51,903 bases of DNA from an uncultured Alphaproteobacteria bacterium (GCA_903937405.1 CAIZZE010000040.1:1-51903), one strand, 5' to 3'. Shown: positions 17,042-25,940, counted from the first letter of the stretch. The notes: generated from the letters alone by a model not told the origin. Program-made: numbers and translations.

Positions 17042-17726
17042 AAAACTTTTAGAAAAAACTATTAAAGTCAAAACTAAAGACAAAGAAGAGCAAAAATATG
17101 CTTCTTCTTTTCGCCGCAGCACTGCCGCCACTATTGATATTTGGCTGGTTTTACTTTTGCGCGTTGCATTTATGCAAACACTTGGAACTTTGTGGCTTAA
17201 TTCTGAAATCCTAAAATTTATCCAGGAATTTAATGAAAAATTCGGCACTGAATCAATTAAAAATACACCGGAACATATTGATTTCGTTGTACATCACCGC
17301 ATCTTTTTTTACGGCCTGCTTTTTTACGCAATCGTAATTTTAGTTGGTGCGCTATATCACGCACTTTTAAATTCATCAGCTTGGCAAGCCACAATTGGTA
17401 AGCGTTTGATGAAAATAATAATCGTTAAAGAACCAGATGAATCTCGCATCTCTTTTCAGCGCGCAATGGCACATTATTTTTTATCAGTTTTGCCTTTTGC
17501 CTTTATTTTTTATTTAATGGGATACCAAATTCAGCATAATTTAAATTTCATACAAACCATTACAGCAAGCGAGCTCAACGTGTTTTTTGGAATTATGTTT
17601 GTGCTTTGGCTTCAAATTCATATTTTTACCAAAAAGAAAACCACTGCATATGACATGATATGTAGTACAGTTTTTTTATATGGCAGAACTGCTTGCAAAT
17701 TTCCATGGAGCAAAAACTTTCAATAA
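17031..17726 (+). CDS. RDD-domain membrane protein
   Basis: This 231-residue membrane protein has FRRSTAATIDIWLVLLLRVAF near the start (an R..A..ID pattern of the RDD family, where the Arg and two Asp residues are conserved) and NSSAWQATIGKRLMKIIIV, the second RDD signature (S..QATLGK). About four hydrophobic segments are seen. RDD proteins are poorly understood; some affect ion transport. It overlaps thiL by 11 bases, so the two share a transcript. No other hint of function is present. Confidence 0.75.
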   Translation: MSIKKLLEKTIKVKTKDKEEQKYASSFRRSTAATIDIWLVLLLRVAFMQTLGTLWLNSEILKFIQEFNEKFGTESIKNTPEHIDFVVHHRIFFYGLLFYAIVILVGALYHALLNSSAWQATIGKRLMKIIIVKEPDESRISFQRAMAHYFLSVLPFAFIFYLMGYQIQHNLNFIQTITASELNVFFGIMFVLWLQIHIFTKKKTTAYDMICSTVFLYGRTACKFPWSKNFQ

Positions 17727-17822
17727 TCTTTCCTGCTTGGTAACAAATTTTTCTTTGAAAAATGCTTTGTTAAACTTAAATTCTGATTCCAGCTTTTTTT
17801 CATAAATTTTTTAATAAATAAA

Positions 17823-18683
17823 ATGATCACAATTTCACAAAAAACTATTAACAGCAAAATCAGTTGTAATGGCGTTGGTCTTCATAGCGGCGAAAATGCC
17901 TTGATGACTCTCGTTCCAGCTCCATGCAATACCGGAATCATTTTTAGAAGAACAGATATTGGCGGCGAAAATAGTGCGATTAAAGCTAATTATTTAAACG
18001 TAGTCGGAACTAATTTAGGCACTACTTTAACCAATGAATTTGGCGCTAAAGTTTCAACAATTGAACATTTAATGGCTGCAATTTGGGGCTGTGGAATTGA
18101 CAATCTTTATGTCGACATCAATGGCCCAGAAGTTCCGATTATGGATGGCAGTTCTGAACCTTTCGTATTTTTGATCGAATGCGCTGGAATCAACACTCAA
18201 GAAGAATCACGCCGCGTGCTTGAAATTTTGAAAAAAGTGCGCGTTGAAGAAAATGATAAATTTGTTGAAGTTGAACCTTCAAAAGAATTTTCCATCGATT
18301 TGCATATTGATTTTGATCACAAACAAATTCAGCGCCAACAATTTGATTATCACTCAACTTTTACTTCTTTTAAAAATGATATTTGTCGCGCTAGAACCTT
18401 TGGTTTCAAGCATGAAATTGAACATTTGCATAAATTGGGATTGGCAAAAGGCGGATCGCTTGATAATGCTATTTTAGTTGATGAAAATGGTATCGTGAAT
18501 GAAGGCGGTTTGCGTTATAGCGATGAATTTGTACGCCATAAAACTCTAGATTTTATCGGCGATATTTATTTGGCTGGACATTATATTTTAGGACATTTCA
18601 ACGCTTCAAAACCAGGACATGGAATTAATAATAAACTGCTAAGAAAGTTGTTTGAAGATGATTCGGCTTGGAGGCTGATTTAA
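17823..18683 (+). CDS. lpxC: UDP-3-O-acyl-N-acetylglucosamine deacetylase
   Basis: LpxC carries out the committed step of lipid A synthesis, a zinc-dependent deacetylation. The 286 residues are close to the usual 300. The zinc ligands appear as H82 in STIEHLMAA (with catalytic E81), and H239 and D243 in RHKTLDFIGD. The catalytic base is H266 in KPGHGINN. The N-terminal GVGLHSGENALMTL (17-30) is diagnostic. With lpxL-like, lpxK and an LptE-like lipoprotein in the same window, this shows the organism makes an LPS-type outer membrane. Confidence 0.97.
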   Translation: MITISQKTINSKISCNGVGLHSGENALMTLVPAPCNTGIIFRRTDIGGENSAIKANYLNVVGTNLGTTLTNEFGAKVSTIEHLMAAIWGCGIDNLYVDINGPEVPIMDGSSEPFVFLIECAGINTQEESRRVLEILKKVRVEENDKFVEVEPSKEFSIDLHIDFDHKQIQRQQFDYHSTFTSFKNDICRARTFGFKHEIEHLHKLGLAKGGSLDNAILVDENGIVNEGGLRYSDEFVRHKTLDFIGDIYLAGHYILGHFNASKPGHGINNKLLRKLFEDDSAWRLI

Positions 18684-18709
18684 GTAATTGAAGGCTTTTG
18701 AAAGAATTA

Positions 18710-18732
18710 GATCCTGAAACAAGTTCAGGATC
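18710..18732. repeat. Palindromic repeat, copy 3 (single)
   Basis: GATCCTGAAACAAGTTCAGG then ATC, 23 bases, downstream of lpxC and before the convergent lipoprotein gene. It is a single half-unit of the same family as the paired copies. It is positioned where a transcript end would be useful, but it has no T-run. Confidence 0.8.
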
Positions 18733-18767
18733 TATCCTTACTCTGTCAAACTAAACTTACTTCAATT

Positions 18768-19109
18768 TTATCTAGAATAATGAATATACTTTCTCTCCGC
18801 AGTCCCAATCGGGCTTTGGCGCAATGAGCATTTTATCATCTCTTCTGGTGCAATTTTTTCTACCTTAAATGATCTTTGATTTGGCATTTTAATTGCCGTA
18901 TAACCTTCGCCAGTACCATATTTTTTCTTTTCATTGTAGGCTTTCTGTATTCCAGCTCTCACCTCTTCTTCAGTTGAATATCTCACTAAAATTCTTGAAC
19001 CATCGGGACAAAGAATTTCAGTATTAAAAATTTGTTTTTGACATGCTGTGAAAAGGCCCAGAAGCAAAATAAGTAAAATAAATTTACTGTGATTTAACTT
19101 GTCCGACAT
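18768..19109 (-). CDS. Small lipoprotein of unknown function
   Basis: This 113-residue protein starts MSDKLNHSKFILLILLLGLFTAC with a lipoprotein-type signal and Cys23. The mature part has CPDGSRILVRY, YTAIKMPNQRSFKVEKI and CSLRQSPIGTAERKY. I recognise no family. The 5' end overlaps the end of the bamE-like gene by 26 bases, so the two are coupled; an alternative shorter start is not obvious because the signal peptide needs most of this N-terminus. The envelope location is inferred from the signal. Confidence 0.55.
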   Translation of the reverse strand: MSDKLNHSKFILLILLLGLFTACQKQIFNTEILCPDGSRILVRYSTEEEVRAGIQKAYNEKKKYGTGEGYTAIKMPNQRSFKVEKIAPEEMIKCSLRQSPIGTAERKYIHYSR

Positions 19110-19515
19110 TGCTGAAAAGTGATTTTAAGAATCCAATTTTACGACTTTCGACACTGGTGAAATTTGCAGCAAATTGTAGTTGTTTTTCTTCATCATTTAA
19201 ATCAATACGACTTAATTCTCTGATAGTTCCAACTTCATTAAACCTTACAACCAGAACATCTCTTGATATAATATCGGGCTTAAAAAACAAAAGACGCTTC
19301 AAATCTTCAGTATAATAAATCCAAGCTTCATCGCTATCTAAATCTGAAATCAGCGTTGGCGATCCCATAATTTTCAAAACTCTTTCTTTGCTGGTAATTC
19401 CTTCTTGAAGCAAATTGTGGTCCGACATATCGAACATATAACCACGCTTATCAACCTTAGAAACACAGGCATTTAAAGCAATTAATAAAAATATATAAAA
19501 GAAATTTTTTTTCAT
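19084..19515 (-). CDS. bamE: BamE/SmpA/OmlA-family outer-membrane assembly lipoprotein
   Basis: It has 143 residues with a lipoprotein signal (LIALNAC, Cys17). The mature domain reads DHNLLQEGITSKERVLKIMGSPT and DEAWIYYTEDL, then VVRFNEVGTIREL. This matches the SmpA/OmlA fold (a G.t...V...lG.P....... W.Y pattern) found in BamE, a lipoprotein of the Bam complex that folds outer-membrane proteins. Length and position are consistent, and alphaproteobacteria often have BamE next to rpmF-plsX-fabH, divergently placed as here. Confidence 0.8.
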   Translation of the reverse strand: MKKNFFYIFLLIALNACVSKVDKRGYMFDMSDHNLLQEGITSKERVLKIMGSPTLISDLDSDEAWIYYTEDLKRLLFFKPDIISRDVLVVRFNEVGTIRELSRIDLNDEEKQLQFAANFTSVESRKIGFLKSLFSNVGQVKSQ

Positions 19516-19558
19516 TTGGTGTTAAGAAAATTATTTGGAAGTAATTAGAAATTTAGCG

Positions 19559-19587
19559 TTGCTTTTATCAAAGGCAGACTTTATTTT
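19559..19587 (+). promoter_or_regulatory. Candidate sigma-70 promoter for rpmF-plsX-fabH
   Basis: TTGCTT (19559-19564) and TATTTT (19582-19587) are separated by 17 bases, about 90 bases upstream of the rpmF start, in the divergent region between bamE and rpmF. The match to consensus is partial (3 of 6 and 4 of 6 bases). Confidence 0.35.
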
Positions 19588-19674
19588 CCGCAACACTTGT
19601 TGTAAGTCCCACTTCCCTCAAAATCAAATCAAAAATAATCAACAACATTCAATAAATTCACGAGGCATTAATCT

Positions 19675-19881
19675 ATGGCAGTTCCTAAAAAGAAAAAATC
19701 AAGTTCCCGCAGTCGCATGAGAAGAGGCAGCAATGGCTCTTTAGACGCTAATTTCCCAAATGTTACCACCGATAAAGATACTGGCGAATTCAAGCTTTCT
19801 CACCATATTTCTTCTGACGGTTTCTACAAAGGCAGAAAAATTATCGCCGACAAGAAGAAGAAAGCAGTTCAAGAAGAATAG
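19675..19881 (+). CDS. rpmF: 50S ribosomal protein L32
   Basis: This 68-residue basic protein begins MAVPKKKKSSSRSRMRRGSN, the hallmark of L32, and continues LDANFPNV and GEFKLSHHISSDGFYKGRKI. It binds 23S rRNA in the large subunit. The zinc-finger cysteines present in some L32 forms are absent, as usual for proteobacterial versions. It heads the widely conserved rpmF-plsX-fabH operon, which links ribosome and phospholipid synthesis. plsX follows after 6 bases. Confidence 0.97.
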   Translation: MAVPKKKKSSSRSRMRRGSNGSLDANFPNVTTDKDTGEFKLSHHISSDGFYKGRKIIADKKKKAVQEE

Positions 19882-19887
19882 TTACTA

Positions 19888-20961
19888 GTGACTAAGAATC
19901 TTACTGTAGCACTGGATTGCATGGGGGGTGATAGAGCTCCCCAAATTGTAATTGAAGGAGCTGATCTAATAGCTTCCTCAAATCTTGATATCCATTTTCT
20001 GCTTTTTGGAGATTCTAAAAAAATCACACCAATTCTGCAAAATTGTCGCTATCTTAGAGGTCGCTACACACTTAATCATACTGAAGAATTTGTTTCATCT
20101 GACGAAAAGCCTTCAATCGCCTTGCGTCGTGGCACCAAGTCTAGCATGCGCCTAGCAATAAATTCTGTAAAAGATGGCGAAGCTGACGTGGCAATTTCTG
20201 CCGGAAATACTGGTGCATTAATGGCGATGTCAAAAATCGTGCTGCGCCCTCTTCCATCAATTGACCGTCCAGCAATCATAACTTCAATTCCCAACCAAAA
20301 AAAGAAAGCCACAATAATGCTCGACATGGGCGCCAATGTTGAATGTGATGCTGATGTTTTATTCCAGTTCGCAGTTATGGGTCACGCTTTTGCCCGCACT
20401 ACTTTAAAAATTGAAAATCCGACAATCGGAATCCTCAATGTTGGTTCTGAAGAAGCTAAAGGAAATGATGCAGTCCGTGGAGCTGCGACTTTATTAAAAG
20501 CCAGCAATTTAAAAAATGATTTTTACGGCTATGTTGAAGGCGATGATATTACAAAAGGCACCGTTGACATTGTAGTTACAGATGGCTTCACCGGAAATAT
20601 CACTCTTAAAGCAATTGAAGGAACGGTAAAATTAGTAACCAATGTTATTAAGGAAGGATTTAGCGACTCAATCTGGTCAAAAATCGGCTATATTTTAGCA
20701 AGTGTTTCAATCAATAAAGCCAAGAAAACCATGGATCCACGCCTGCATAATGGTGCTATGTTGGTTGGCTTAAACGGTGTTGTTGTAAAAAGCCATGGCG
20801 GAACGGATAAAATTGGTTTTGCTAATGCTATTAAGGTTGCAATATCGCTAGTAAAACACAAAATAAATGAACAAATTATAGATGAACTAAAATCAGCAGT
20901 AGAAACAATAAAATCAGCTTCCGAGCAAACGCCTACCCAAATTGAAGAAGAGGTTAAATGA
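19888..20961 (+). CDS. plsX: Phosphate acyltransferase PlsX
   Basis: It converts acyl-ACP and phosphate to acyl-phosphate, the first step in the PlsX/PlsY route to phosphatidic acid. The family start is seen: LTVALDCMGGDRAPQIVIEGA (one Cys where Ala is common). SDEKPSIALRRG, AISAGNTGALMA, MLDMGANVECDA and VTDGFTGNITLK are all diagnostic. The 357 residues are normal. The start is GTG at 19888; later ATGs would remove the conserved N-terminal strand. Its last 4 bases overlap the fabH start (ATGA). Confidence 0.97.
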   Translation: MTKNLTVALDCMGGDRAPQIVIEGADLIASSNLDIHFLLFGDSKKITPILQNCRYLRGRYTLNHTEEFVSSDEKPSIALRRGTKSSMRLAINSVKDGEADVAISAGNTGALMAMSKIVLRPLPSIDRPAIITSIPNQKKKATIMLDMGANVECDADVLFQFAVMGHAFARTTLKIENPTIGILNVGSEEAKGNDAVRGAATLLKASNLKNDFYGYVEGDDITKGTVDIVVTDGFTGNITLKAIEGTVKLVTNVIKEGFSDSIWSKIGYILASVSINKAKKTMDPRLHNGAMLVGLNGVVVKSHGGTDKIGFANAIKVAISLVKHKINEQIIDELKSAVETIKSASEQTPTQIEEEVK

Positions 20962-21923
20962 AAAAAATCCACAGCAAGATTAGCGCAACCGGTTCTTACC
21001 TTCCTAAAAAAATTCTTCTTAATGCCGAATTAGCAAAAACAGTTGAGACTTCTGATGAATGGATCACAGATCGCACTGGCATCAAGCAAAGACATGTTGT
21101 TTCCGAAGGTGAATTAACTTCCGATATTGCAGCTCATGCAGTTTTAAAAACTTTAGAAAAAGCCGGAAAAAAAGCTGAAGAAATTGATTTGATTATTGTC
21201 GCAACCACAACTCCCGACCTCACATTTCCAGCAACTGCCACAACAGTTCAAGCAAAAATTGGCGCAATCAATGCCTTTGCTTTTGATATTCAGGCAGTTT
21301 GTTCTGGCTTTGTTTATGCTTTAGCAACTGCGGATAATTTTATTAAATCCGGCCAAGTTAAAAATGCCTTGGTAATTGGTGCTGAAACTTTATCCCGCAT
21401 TGTAAATTGGGAAGATCGCAACACTTGCGTTCTTTTTGGAGATGGCGCTGGAGCAGTTTTACTTGAAGCAACTTCTGAAGAAAATTGCGGTATTATCGCC
21501 TCTGATTTACATTCTGACGGAACATTAAACAGTCTTTTAAAAACCACAGGCGGTCCTTCACTTAACCAGCAAACTGGATTTATTGAAATGGCCGGAAAAG
21601 AAGTTTTTAAACATGCGGTTGAAAAAATGTCGAAATCGGTTTTATCAGTTTTGGAAAAAGCCGGTTTAACTTCTAAAGATATTGATCTTCTGGTGCCACA
21701 CCAAGCTAATGCCAGAATTTTAAATGCAGTTGCAGCTAGATTAGAAATTCCTGAAGAAAAAGTGGTTTTGACAGTTCATGATCATGCCAATACTTCAGCA
21801 GCTTCAATTCCTTTGGCATTAGATTACGCCAATTCACAAGGAAGAATTAAAAAAGGTGATGTTGTTGTACTTGAAGCACTTGGCGGTGGTTTAACTTGGG
21901 GATCGGTGGTGCTTCGCTGGTAA
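20958..21923 (+). CDS. fabH: Beta-ketoacyl-ACP synthase III
   Basis: FabH starts fatty acid synthesis by condensing acetyl-CoA with malonyl-ACP. The catalytic triad is visible: C115 in DIQAVCSGF, H248 in VPHQANARI and N278 in HDHANTSAAS. The 321-residue length and the N-terminal TSDEWITDRTGIKQRH are typical. Translationally coupled to plsX. The order rpmF-plsX-fabH is standard; the ihfA/merR genes that often follow in alphaproteobacteria are not here, and a convergent glycosyltransferase lies next. Confidence 0.97.
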   Translation: MKKIHSKISATGSYLPKKILLNAELAKTVETSDEWITDRTGIKQRHVVSEGELTSDIAAHAVLKTLEKAGKKAEEIDLIIVATTTPDLTFPATATTVQAKIGAINAFAFDIQAVCSGFVYALATADNFIKSGQVKNALVIGAETLSRIVNWEDRNTCVLFGDGAGAVLLEATSEENCGIIASDLHSDGTLNSLLKTTGGPSLNQQTGFIEMAGKEVFKHAVEKMSKSVLSVLEKAGLTSKDIDLLVPHQANARILNAVAARLEIPEEKVVLTVHDHANTSAASIPLALDYANSQGRIKKGDVVVLEALGGGLTWGSVVLRW

Positions 21924-21948
21924 TTAATTACTTCGTCAGCTTTAAGTT

Positions 21949-23040
21949 TTATTTCTTATTTTCTCTCTCAACAATCGCGGCAATAATTCCATTCAACTTT
22001 TTACCAACCATTTCCGCAGAATAATTAGCATAAAATTTTTCTTTCGCCGCAACTGCCATTTTTTTAGCAAAACTTTCATTATCGATCAATCTCTCAATCG
22101 CATCTGCTAATAGTTCCGGCATTTTAGCTTCGTCATCTTTAGAAACTTTTAAACCATCAACTTCATTAGAAATAACCTCATCTGGTCCCCAAGAATTGCT
22201 GGTTATAATTGGTGTTGAATAAAGCATCGCCTCAAGCAAAACAATTCCGAAAGTTTCGGCAAAAGAAGGTAAAATAAAAATGTCAATATTATCAAAAAAT
22301 TTTCTTTTATCGTCAGTCCAGCCCAGAATTTTAAAATTCTTTTGTAAGTCTAACTCTTTTGCAAGATTGTTAAGATGAGATTCCATCGGCCCTACTCCGC
22401 CAACAACATAATCAGATTCAATGCCGCGATTGCGCAAAATTGCCATCGCTTGCAAAACCTTATCAAAATACTTTTCCGGATAAAGACGGCCTAAAGAACC
22501 AAGTTTAATCACTTTTTGAAATGGTTTTTTTTCAAGATCAACAAAAGCAGTGGGAACTTCCATCATATTTGGAATTACAAAAGCAGTATCCGGCGCTTTT
22601 CCAGCTTTGATCAACTCTTTGCTGAAAAAGGAATTTACAGTTAAAACATAATCAGATTTGAGGAATTTTTTTGGATTAATTCCGTGATCAATCACAATAA
22701 TCGGGGTTTTTCTGCCAAGTAAAAAACGCGCGGCGCGAGCCAGATACAAAGCTCGTCCTGAGTGACAAATTATAGCGTCAGGTTTAAATGATAAAAATAA
22801 AAGCGCCAAACGCGACATTGCAAAAATATCGAAGCGACCACAATTAGAAAGTTCAAAAAGCCTGCACCCAGTTTTTTTTACATCTTGTTGGTAAACCATG
22901 TTTGGTTTTGCTACTGAAACCACAGTATTACCGTTTGCAATCAGGTATTTGGCATAATCTATAAAACATCTTTCCACCCCTAAAATTTTATTATCATGCG
23001 CCGAATTTTTGTGGTTAAAAAGAATATTTATAATTTTCAT
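21949..23040 (-). CDS. Family 4 (GT-B) glycosyltransferase
   Basis: This GT-B glycosyltransferase of about 363 residues has KLGSLGRLYPEKYFDKVLQAM at the start of the C-terminal domain and the EX7E element in PSFAETFGIVLLEAM, typical of GT4. No transmembrane segment is evident. The ORF runs to 23109, but the first 23 residues would overlap the M23 gene by 68 bases. The ATG at 23040 reads MKIINILFNH, a proper first beta strand, and is preferred; it sits 2 bases after the M23 stop. Role in cell-surface glycan or LPS core synthesis is likely but donor and acceptor are unknown. Confidence 0.85.
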   Translation of the reverse strand: MKIINILFNHKNSAHDNKILGVERCFIDYAKYLIANGNTVVSVAKPNMVYQQDVKKTGCRLFELSNCGRFDIFAMSRLALLFLSFKPDAIICHSGRALYLARAARFLLGRKTPIIVIDHGINPKKFLKSDYVLTVNSFFSKELIKAGKAPDTAFVIPNMMEVPTAFVDLEKKPFQKVIKLGSLGRLYPEKYFDKVLQAMAILRNRGIESDYVVGGVGPMESHLNNLAKELDLQKNFKILGWTDDKRKFFDNIDIFILPSFAETFGIVLLEAMLYSTPIITSNSWGPDEVISNEVDGLKVSKDDEAKMPELLADAIERLIDNESFAKKMAVAAKEKFYANYSAEMVGKKLNGIIAAIVERENKK

Positions 23041-23041
23041 C

Positions 23042-24439
23042 TTATTTATTTTTAATCTGATTTGGGATATTTTTGCGATATTTATTAATTTCCGATTTGT
23101 TAGCCTCAAAACGCGCTAACTCTTTGCCAGCAAGCCTTAAGCCTGAGGTAGCTTTAACTTTTGCCGGATTAATTTGTTGTCCTTTATAAATTACTTCAAA
23201 GTGTAAATGCGGACCAGTTGAACGACCGGTTGTTCCAACATAAGCAACAACATCGCCTTGCTTAACTTTTGAACCATTGCGGAATTTTGTATTAAATCTA
23301 CTGGCGTGACCATAGCCAGTTGAATAATCAGCATTGTGTTTAATTTGGACGAAATTTCCATAACCACCTTTAACACCAAAATGGATAATTGTTCCGCTAC
23401 CCGCCGCCAAAATTGGCGTGCCCGTTGAAGCCGCGAAGTCAATTCCCTTATGCATTTTAGAATAGCCAAGAACGGGATGATGCCTCATGCCAAATCCAGA
23501 TGAAACGCGAGCGCCATTAATTGGAGTTCTAAGTAATGATTTACGCACACTATTGCCTTTGGAATCGAAATATTCCGGCTTGCCGTCAACTTTATGCATA
23601 TAAATTTCGATAGCGCGATTTTGCAAAGTAATCGAAGAAAATAATACGCTGCCATCTTTAACTTTTTTGCCATCTTCGGTGTAAAAACTTTCAACTAACA
23701 TTTCAAACTTGTCGCCGTCGTGTAGATCACGCTGGAAGTCGATATCGTAGCTATAAAGATTAATCATATTCATCATTGAATTTGGTGAAATACCAGATTC
23801 AACGCCATCAGAAAAAAGTCCGTTTTTTATAGTTCCAAAATATCGAGAAACGTAACGCAACAATTTAACCTCGATTTGACGGGCATCATATTCGCCATCG
23901 CTTTTTCTTGAAACCATAATTCGTTCTTCCGGAGATGGGGAAATTTCTACAGAATCAATTGTAATCTTGCGCGCCGCGTTATTAGATTCTTCAGTTTGCT
24001 TAGGATCATAAGCAACTTTGACTCTATATTTTATGATAACGCGATCCCCGCCATTGATTGACTTAGGATTAAAAACTTTTTTCATCGCAGTTAAAATCGA
24101 AAAAACATCTTGCTCATCGGCAGCAGTATCGACAAGGATTTTCAGCATTGTGTCGCCTGATTTAACATGATGCTCAACAATTTGTTCTTCATCAATATCA
24201 AAATTTTTTCCCTCGGAAGAAAGATTGATTTTGATTGGTGTTTTATGAAGTTTTTTTGCTGAAGATTCGCGATAATCAATCACCAGATTTTGGATATAAG
24301 CGCCGCCGCGAAATAAAATGAAGCTGGTGATTATTGAAATAACAACAGGCTTAAACAGGCGATGTTCTATGGCGCGATTGACCATAGATAAAATCTGCAT
24401 TTTATCCAATTTCTTCAGTTTGTTAATGATATTTTTCAA
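23042..24439 (-). CDS. M23-family (LytM) metallopeptidase, envelope
   Basis: This 465-residue protein has one N-terminal membrane segment or uncleaved signal (about 32-50), a LysM/OapA-like middle region (VEHHVKSGDTMLKILVDT), and a C-terminal M23 peptidase domain. Zinc-site residues are present: GMRHHPVLGYSKMHKGIDFAA (HxxxD) and GPHLHFEVIYKG (HxH). Active M23 enzymes cut peptide cross-links in peptidoglycan; the intact zinc motif suggests it is active. It resembles MepM/YebA in layout. It is followed 1 base later by the glycosyltransferase, so they probably share a transcript. Confidence 0.9.
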   Translation of the reverse strand: MKNIINKLKKLDKMQILSMVNRAIEHRLFKPVVISIITSFILFRGGAYIQNLVIDYRESSAKKLHKTPIKINLSSEGKNFDIDEEQIVEHHVKSGDTMLKILVDTAADEQDVFSILTAMKKVFNPKSINGGDRVIIKYRVKVAYDPKQTEESNNAARKITIDSVEISPSPEERIMVSRKSDGEYDARQIEVKLLRYVSRYFGTIKNGLFSDGVESGISPNSMMNMINLYSYDIDFQRDLHDGDKFEMLVESFYTEDGKKVKDGSVLFSSITLQNRAIEIYMHKVDGKPEYFDSKGNSVRKSLLRTPINGARVSSGFGMRHHPVLGYSKMHKGIDFAASTGTPILAAGSGTIIHFGVKGGYGNFVQIKHNADYSTGYGHASRFNTKFRNGSKVKQGDVVAYVGTTGRSTGPHLHFEVIYKGQQINPAKVKATSGLRLAGKELARFEANKSEINKYRKNIPNQIKNK

Positions 24440-24668
24440 TGAAGTAAGGAAGGTTATTAGGAGGTCAAATACGGTGTGGCGCTTAGGCTAAGTAAAGTGC
24501 CTTAGATTTAAGGAGCGCGCAGGTTATTTAACTTTTTTTAAATGAGAATATTTTTTTAAAAAAAATTCTTGCACCAAGTCAAAAAGCAGGTATTATGCGG
24601 GTTCGAAATCTAGTTGAAGCCCGTCCTTCGATCTTCAAAAAAACTCCTATAACAATAATTTAAAATTT
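24440..24668. other. Divergent intergenic region, M23 peptidase / carD
   Basis: About 230 bases without a gene. It holds the promoter candidate at 24569-24596 and A/T-rich tracts. A GGTTCGAAATC string just after the promoter recalls a tRNA T-loop, but no acceptor stem or other arms fold around it. I see no small ORF with a convincing start. Confidence 0.4.
24569..24596 (+). promoter_or_regulatory. Candidate sigma-70 promoter for carD
   Basis: A near-consensus -10, TATTAT (24591-24596), is preceded by TTGCAC (24569-24574) with a 16-base spacer. It lies 70 bases upstream of the carD ATG in a region with no other gene. The -10 matches 5 of 6 bases, while the -35 keeps only TTG. Confidence 0.4.
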
Positions 24669-24669
24669 T

Positions 24670-25881
24670 ATGCCGGCAAAAAAATTAAAAAAACCCATAA
24701 AAAAAGAAGTAAAAAAAGCAGTTAAGAAACCTATCAAAACTTCAGCAGCTAAGAAAAAGACCTCTATTAAAAAACCCGTAAAAAAATTGGTAAAAAAAGT
24801 CGCCAAAAAAATAGTTAAAAAACCGGCAGCAAAAGTTATAAAGAAAGTAGCTCCAAAAAAGAAAGTTGCGGTTAAGGCAAAAAAAGTTGCACCAAAAAAA
24901 ATTAAAGCAATAAAAAAACCTGCTAAAAAAATTAGCAAAAAAGCAGTTAAAAAACCTGTATTCAAGAAAAAAGCTCCAAAAATCCAGCCTAAAAAAGTTA
25001 TAAAAGCTAAAAAAGAAATCGCTAAGAAACCGGCAAAAGTAAAAACTTTACCAAAAACAAAAGAAAAAGATCTAACCAAAGGTAAGCATGGAACAATGCT
25101 CGCTAAAAGCATTCTTGCTAAAACCGGCGATAAAAAGGTTGAGGTTGAAAAACCAGTTGAAAGAAAAAATGACGCTCCGCAAAAAGCGATCTTTACTAAA
25201 AAATTAGAAACCCGTTTCAAAGCCACTTTTAAAGCCGACGATTATGCGGTTTATCCTTCTCACGGTATCGGGAAAATTGTTGATATTGAAAAAACCCTAG
25301 TTTTGGGCCAAGATCTCAGCTGCTATTTGATGTATTTCGAAAAAGAAAAACTCACGATTAAAATCCCAATGAATAGCGCTGAAAAAATCGGTTTGCGTCA
25401 TTTGATTTCCAAATCGCAAATGGATGAAGTTTTCGGTATTTTAAGAAGCGGTGTTAAAAAATTAAAAGGCATGTGGAGCCGTCGTGCGCAAGAATATGAA
25501 ACCAAAATCAATTCTGGCGACATCATGCTTTTAGCCGAAGTTTTACGCGATTTAACTCGTGATATTGAAGATGGCGAAAGATCTTATTCTGAACGTATCA
25601 TTTACGAAACCGCAATTAACCGCTTAGCTAGCGAATATAGCGCGATCTACGGAATTGATTTCGAAGAAGCTAAAGACAAAGTTACATTAACCGCCAAAGA
25701 TAAATTAAATTCGGAAGGAAAAGTTATTCAAAAAGACGAATTTGATGAGTTTGAAATTGACGGCATCGAAAGAGATGAAGAAGATGAAGAAAGTGAAGAT
25801 GAAGACGAAGAAGATGAAGATGGGGACGATGATTACGATGATTACGATGATGACAAACCTAAAAAAAGAAAAAAACGCTAA
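24670..25881 (+). CDS. carD: CarD/CdnL-type RNA polymerase-binding regulator with H1-like N-tail and acidic C-tail
   Basis: This 403-residue protein has three parts. Residues 1-180 form a Lys/Ala/Pro-rich tail (about 62 Lys in the first 140), made of repeats like KKPVKK, KKVAPKK and KKPAKK, closely resembling the histone-H1 C-tail or AlgP. Residues 187-350 are the CarD domain: DDYAVYPSHGIGKIVDIE, then GIGLRHLISK-type and KGMWSRRAQEYETKINSGD, and a C-terminal helix bundle with FEEAKDKV. The last 40 residues are mostly Asp/Glu and end KKRKKR. CarD/CdnL contacts the RNA polymerase beta lobe and stabilises promoter opening. Both tails are unusual; ordinary CarD is 150-190 residues. The ATG at 24670 is the only good start, and the tail frame is continuous with the domain. 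Confidence 0.9.
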   Translation: MPAKKLKKPIKKEVKKAVKKPIKTSAAKKKTSIKKPVKKLVKKVAKKIVKKPAAKVIKKVAPKKKVAVKAKKVAPKKIKAIKKPAKKISKKAVKKPVFKKKAPKIQPKKVIKAKKEIAKKPAKVKTLPKTKEKDLTKGKHGTMLAKSILAKTGDKKVEVEKPVERKNDAPQKAIFTKKLETRFKATFKADDYAVYPSHGIGKIVDIEKTLVLGQDLSCYLMYFEKEKLTIKIPMNSAEKIGLRHLISKSQMDEVFGILRSGVKKLKGMWSRRAQEYETKINSGDIMLLAEVLRDLTRDIEDGERSYSERIIYETAINRLASEYSAIYGIDFEEAKDKVTLTAKDKLNSEGKVIQKDEFDEFEIDGIERDEEDEESEDEDEEDEDGDDDYDDYDDDKPKKRKKR

Positions 25882-25889
25882 TCATTATT

Positions 25890-25919
25890 TTCCAGCCATC
25901 ATGAATTTGATGGCTGGAA
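25890..25919 (+). terminator. Hairpin after carD
   Basis: TTCCAGCCATCA and TGATGGCTGGAA form a 12-base perfect stem with a 6-base loop, ending 21 bases before the LolD start. There is no clear T-run after it, so it may be a weak terminator, an attenuator or an mRNA-stabilising stem between the two genes. Confidence 0.45.
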
Positions 25920-25940
25920 TTGCTTAAATTATAAAAAGTC

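Noticed and set aside
24600-24640. GGTTCGAAATC string recalling a tRNA T-loop
   Set aside because: No acceptor stem, D-arm or anticodon arm can be drawn around it; it more likely belongs to the carD leader.
24660-25226. Long minus-strand ORF (188 residues, Phe/Leu-rich) opposite the carD tail
   Set aside because: It is the complement of AAA/AAG lysine repeats, which gives Phe/Leu codons; the plus-strand CarD frame has clear domain homology.
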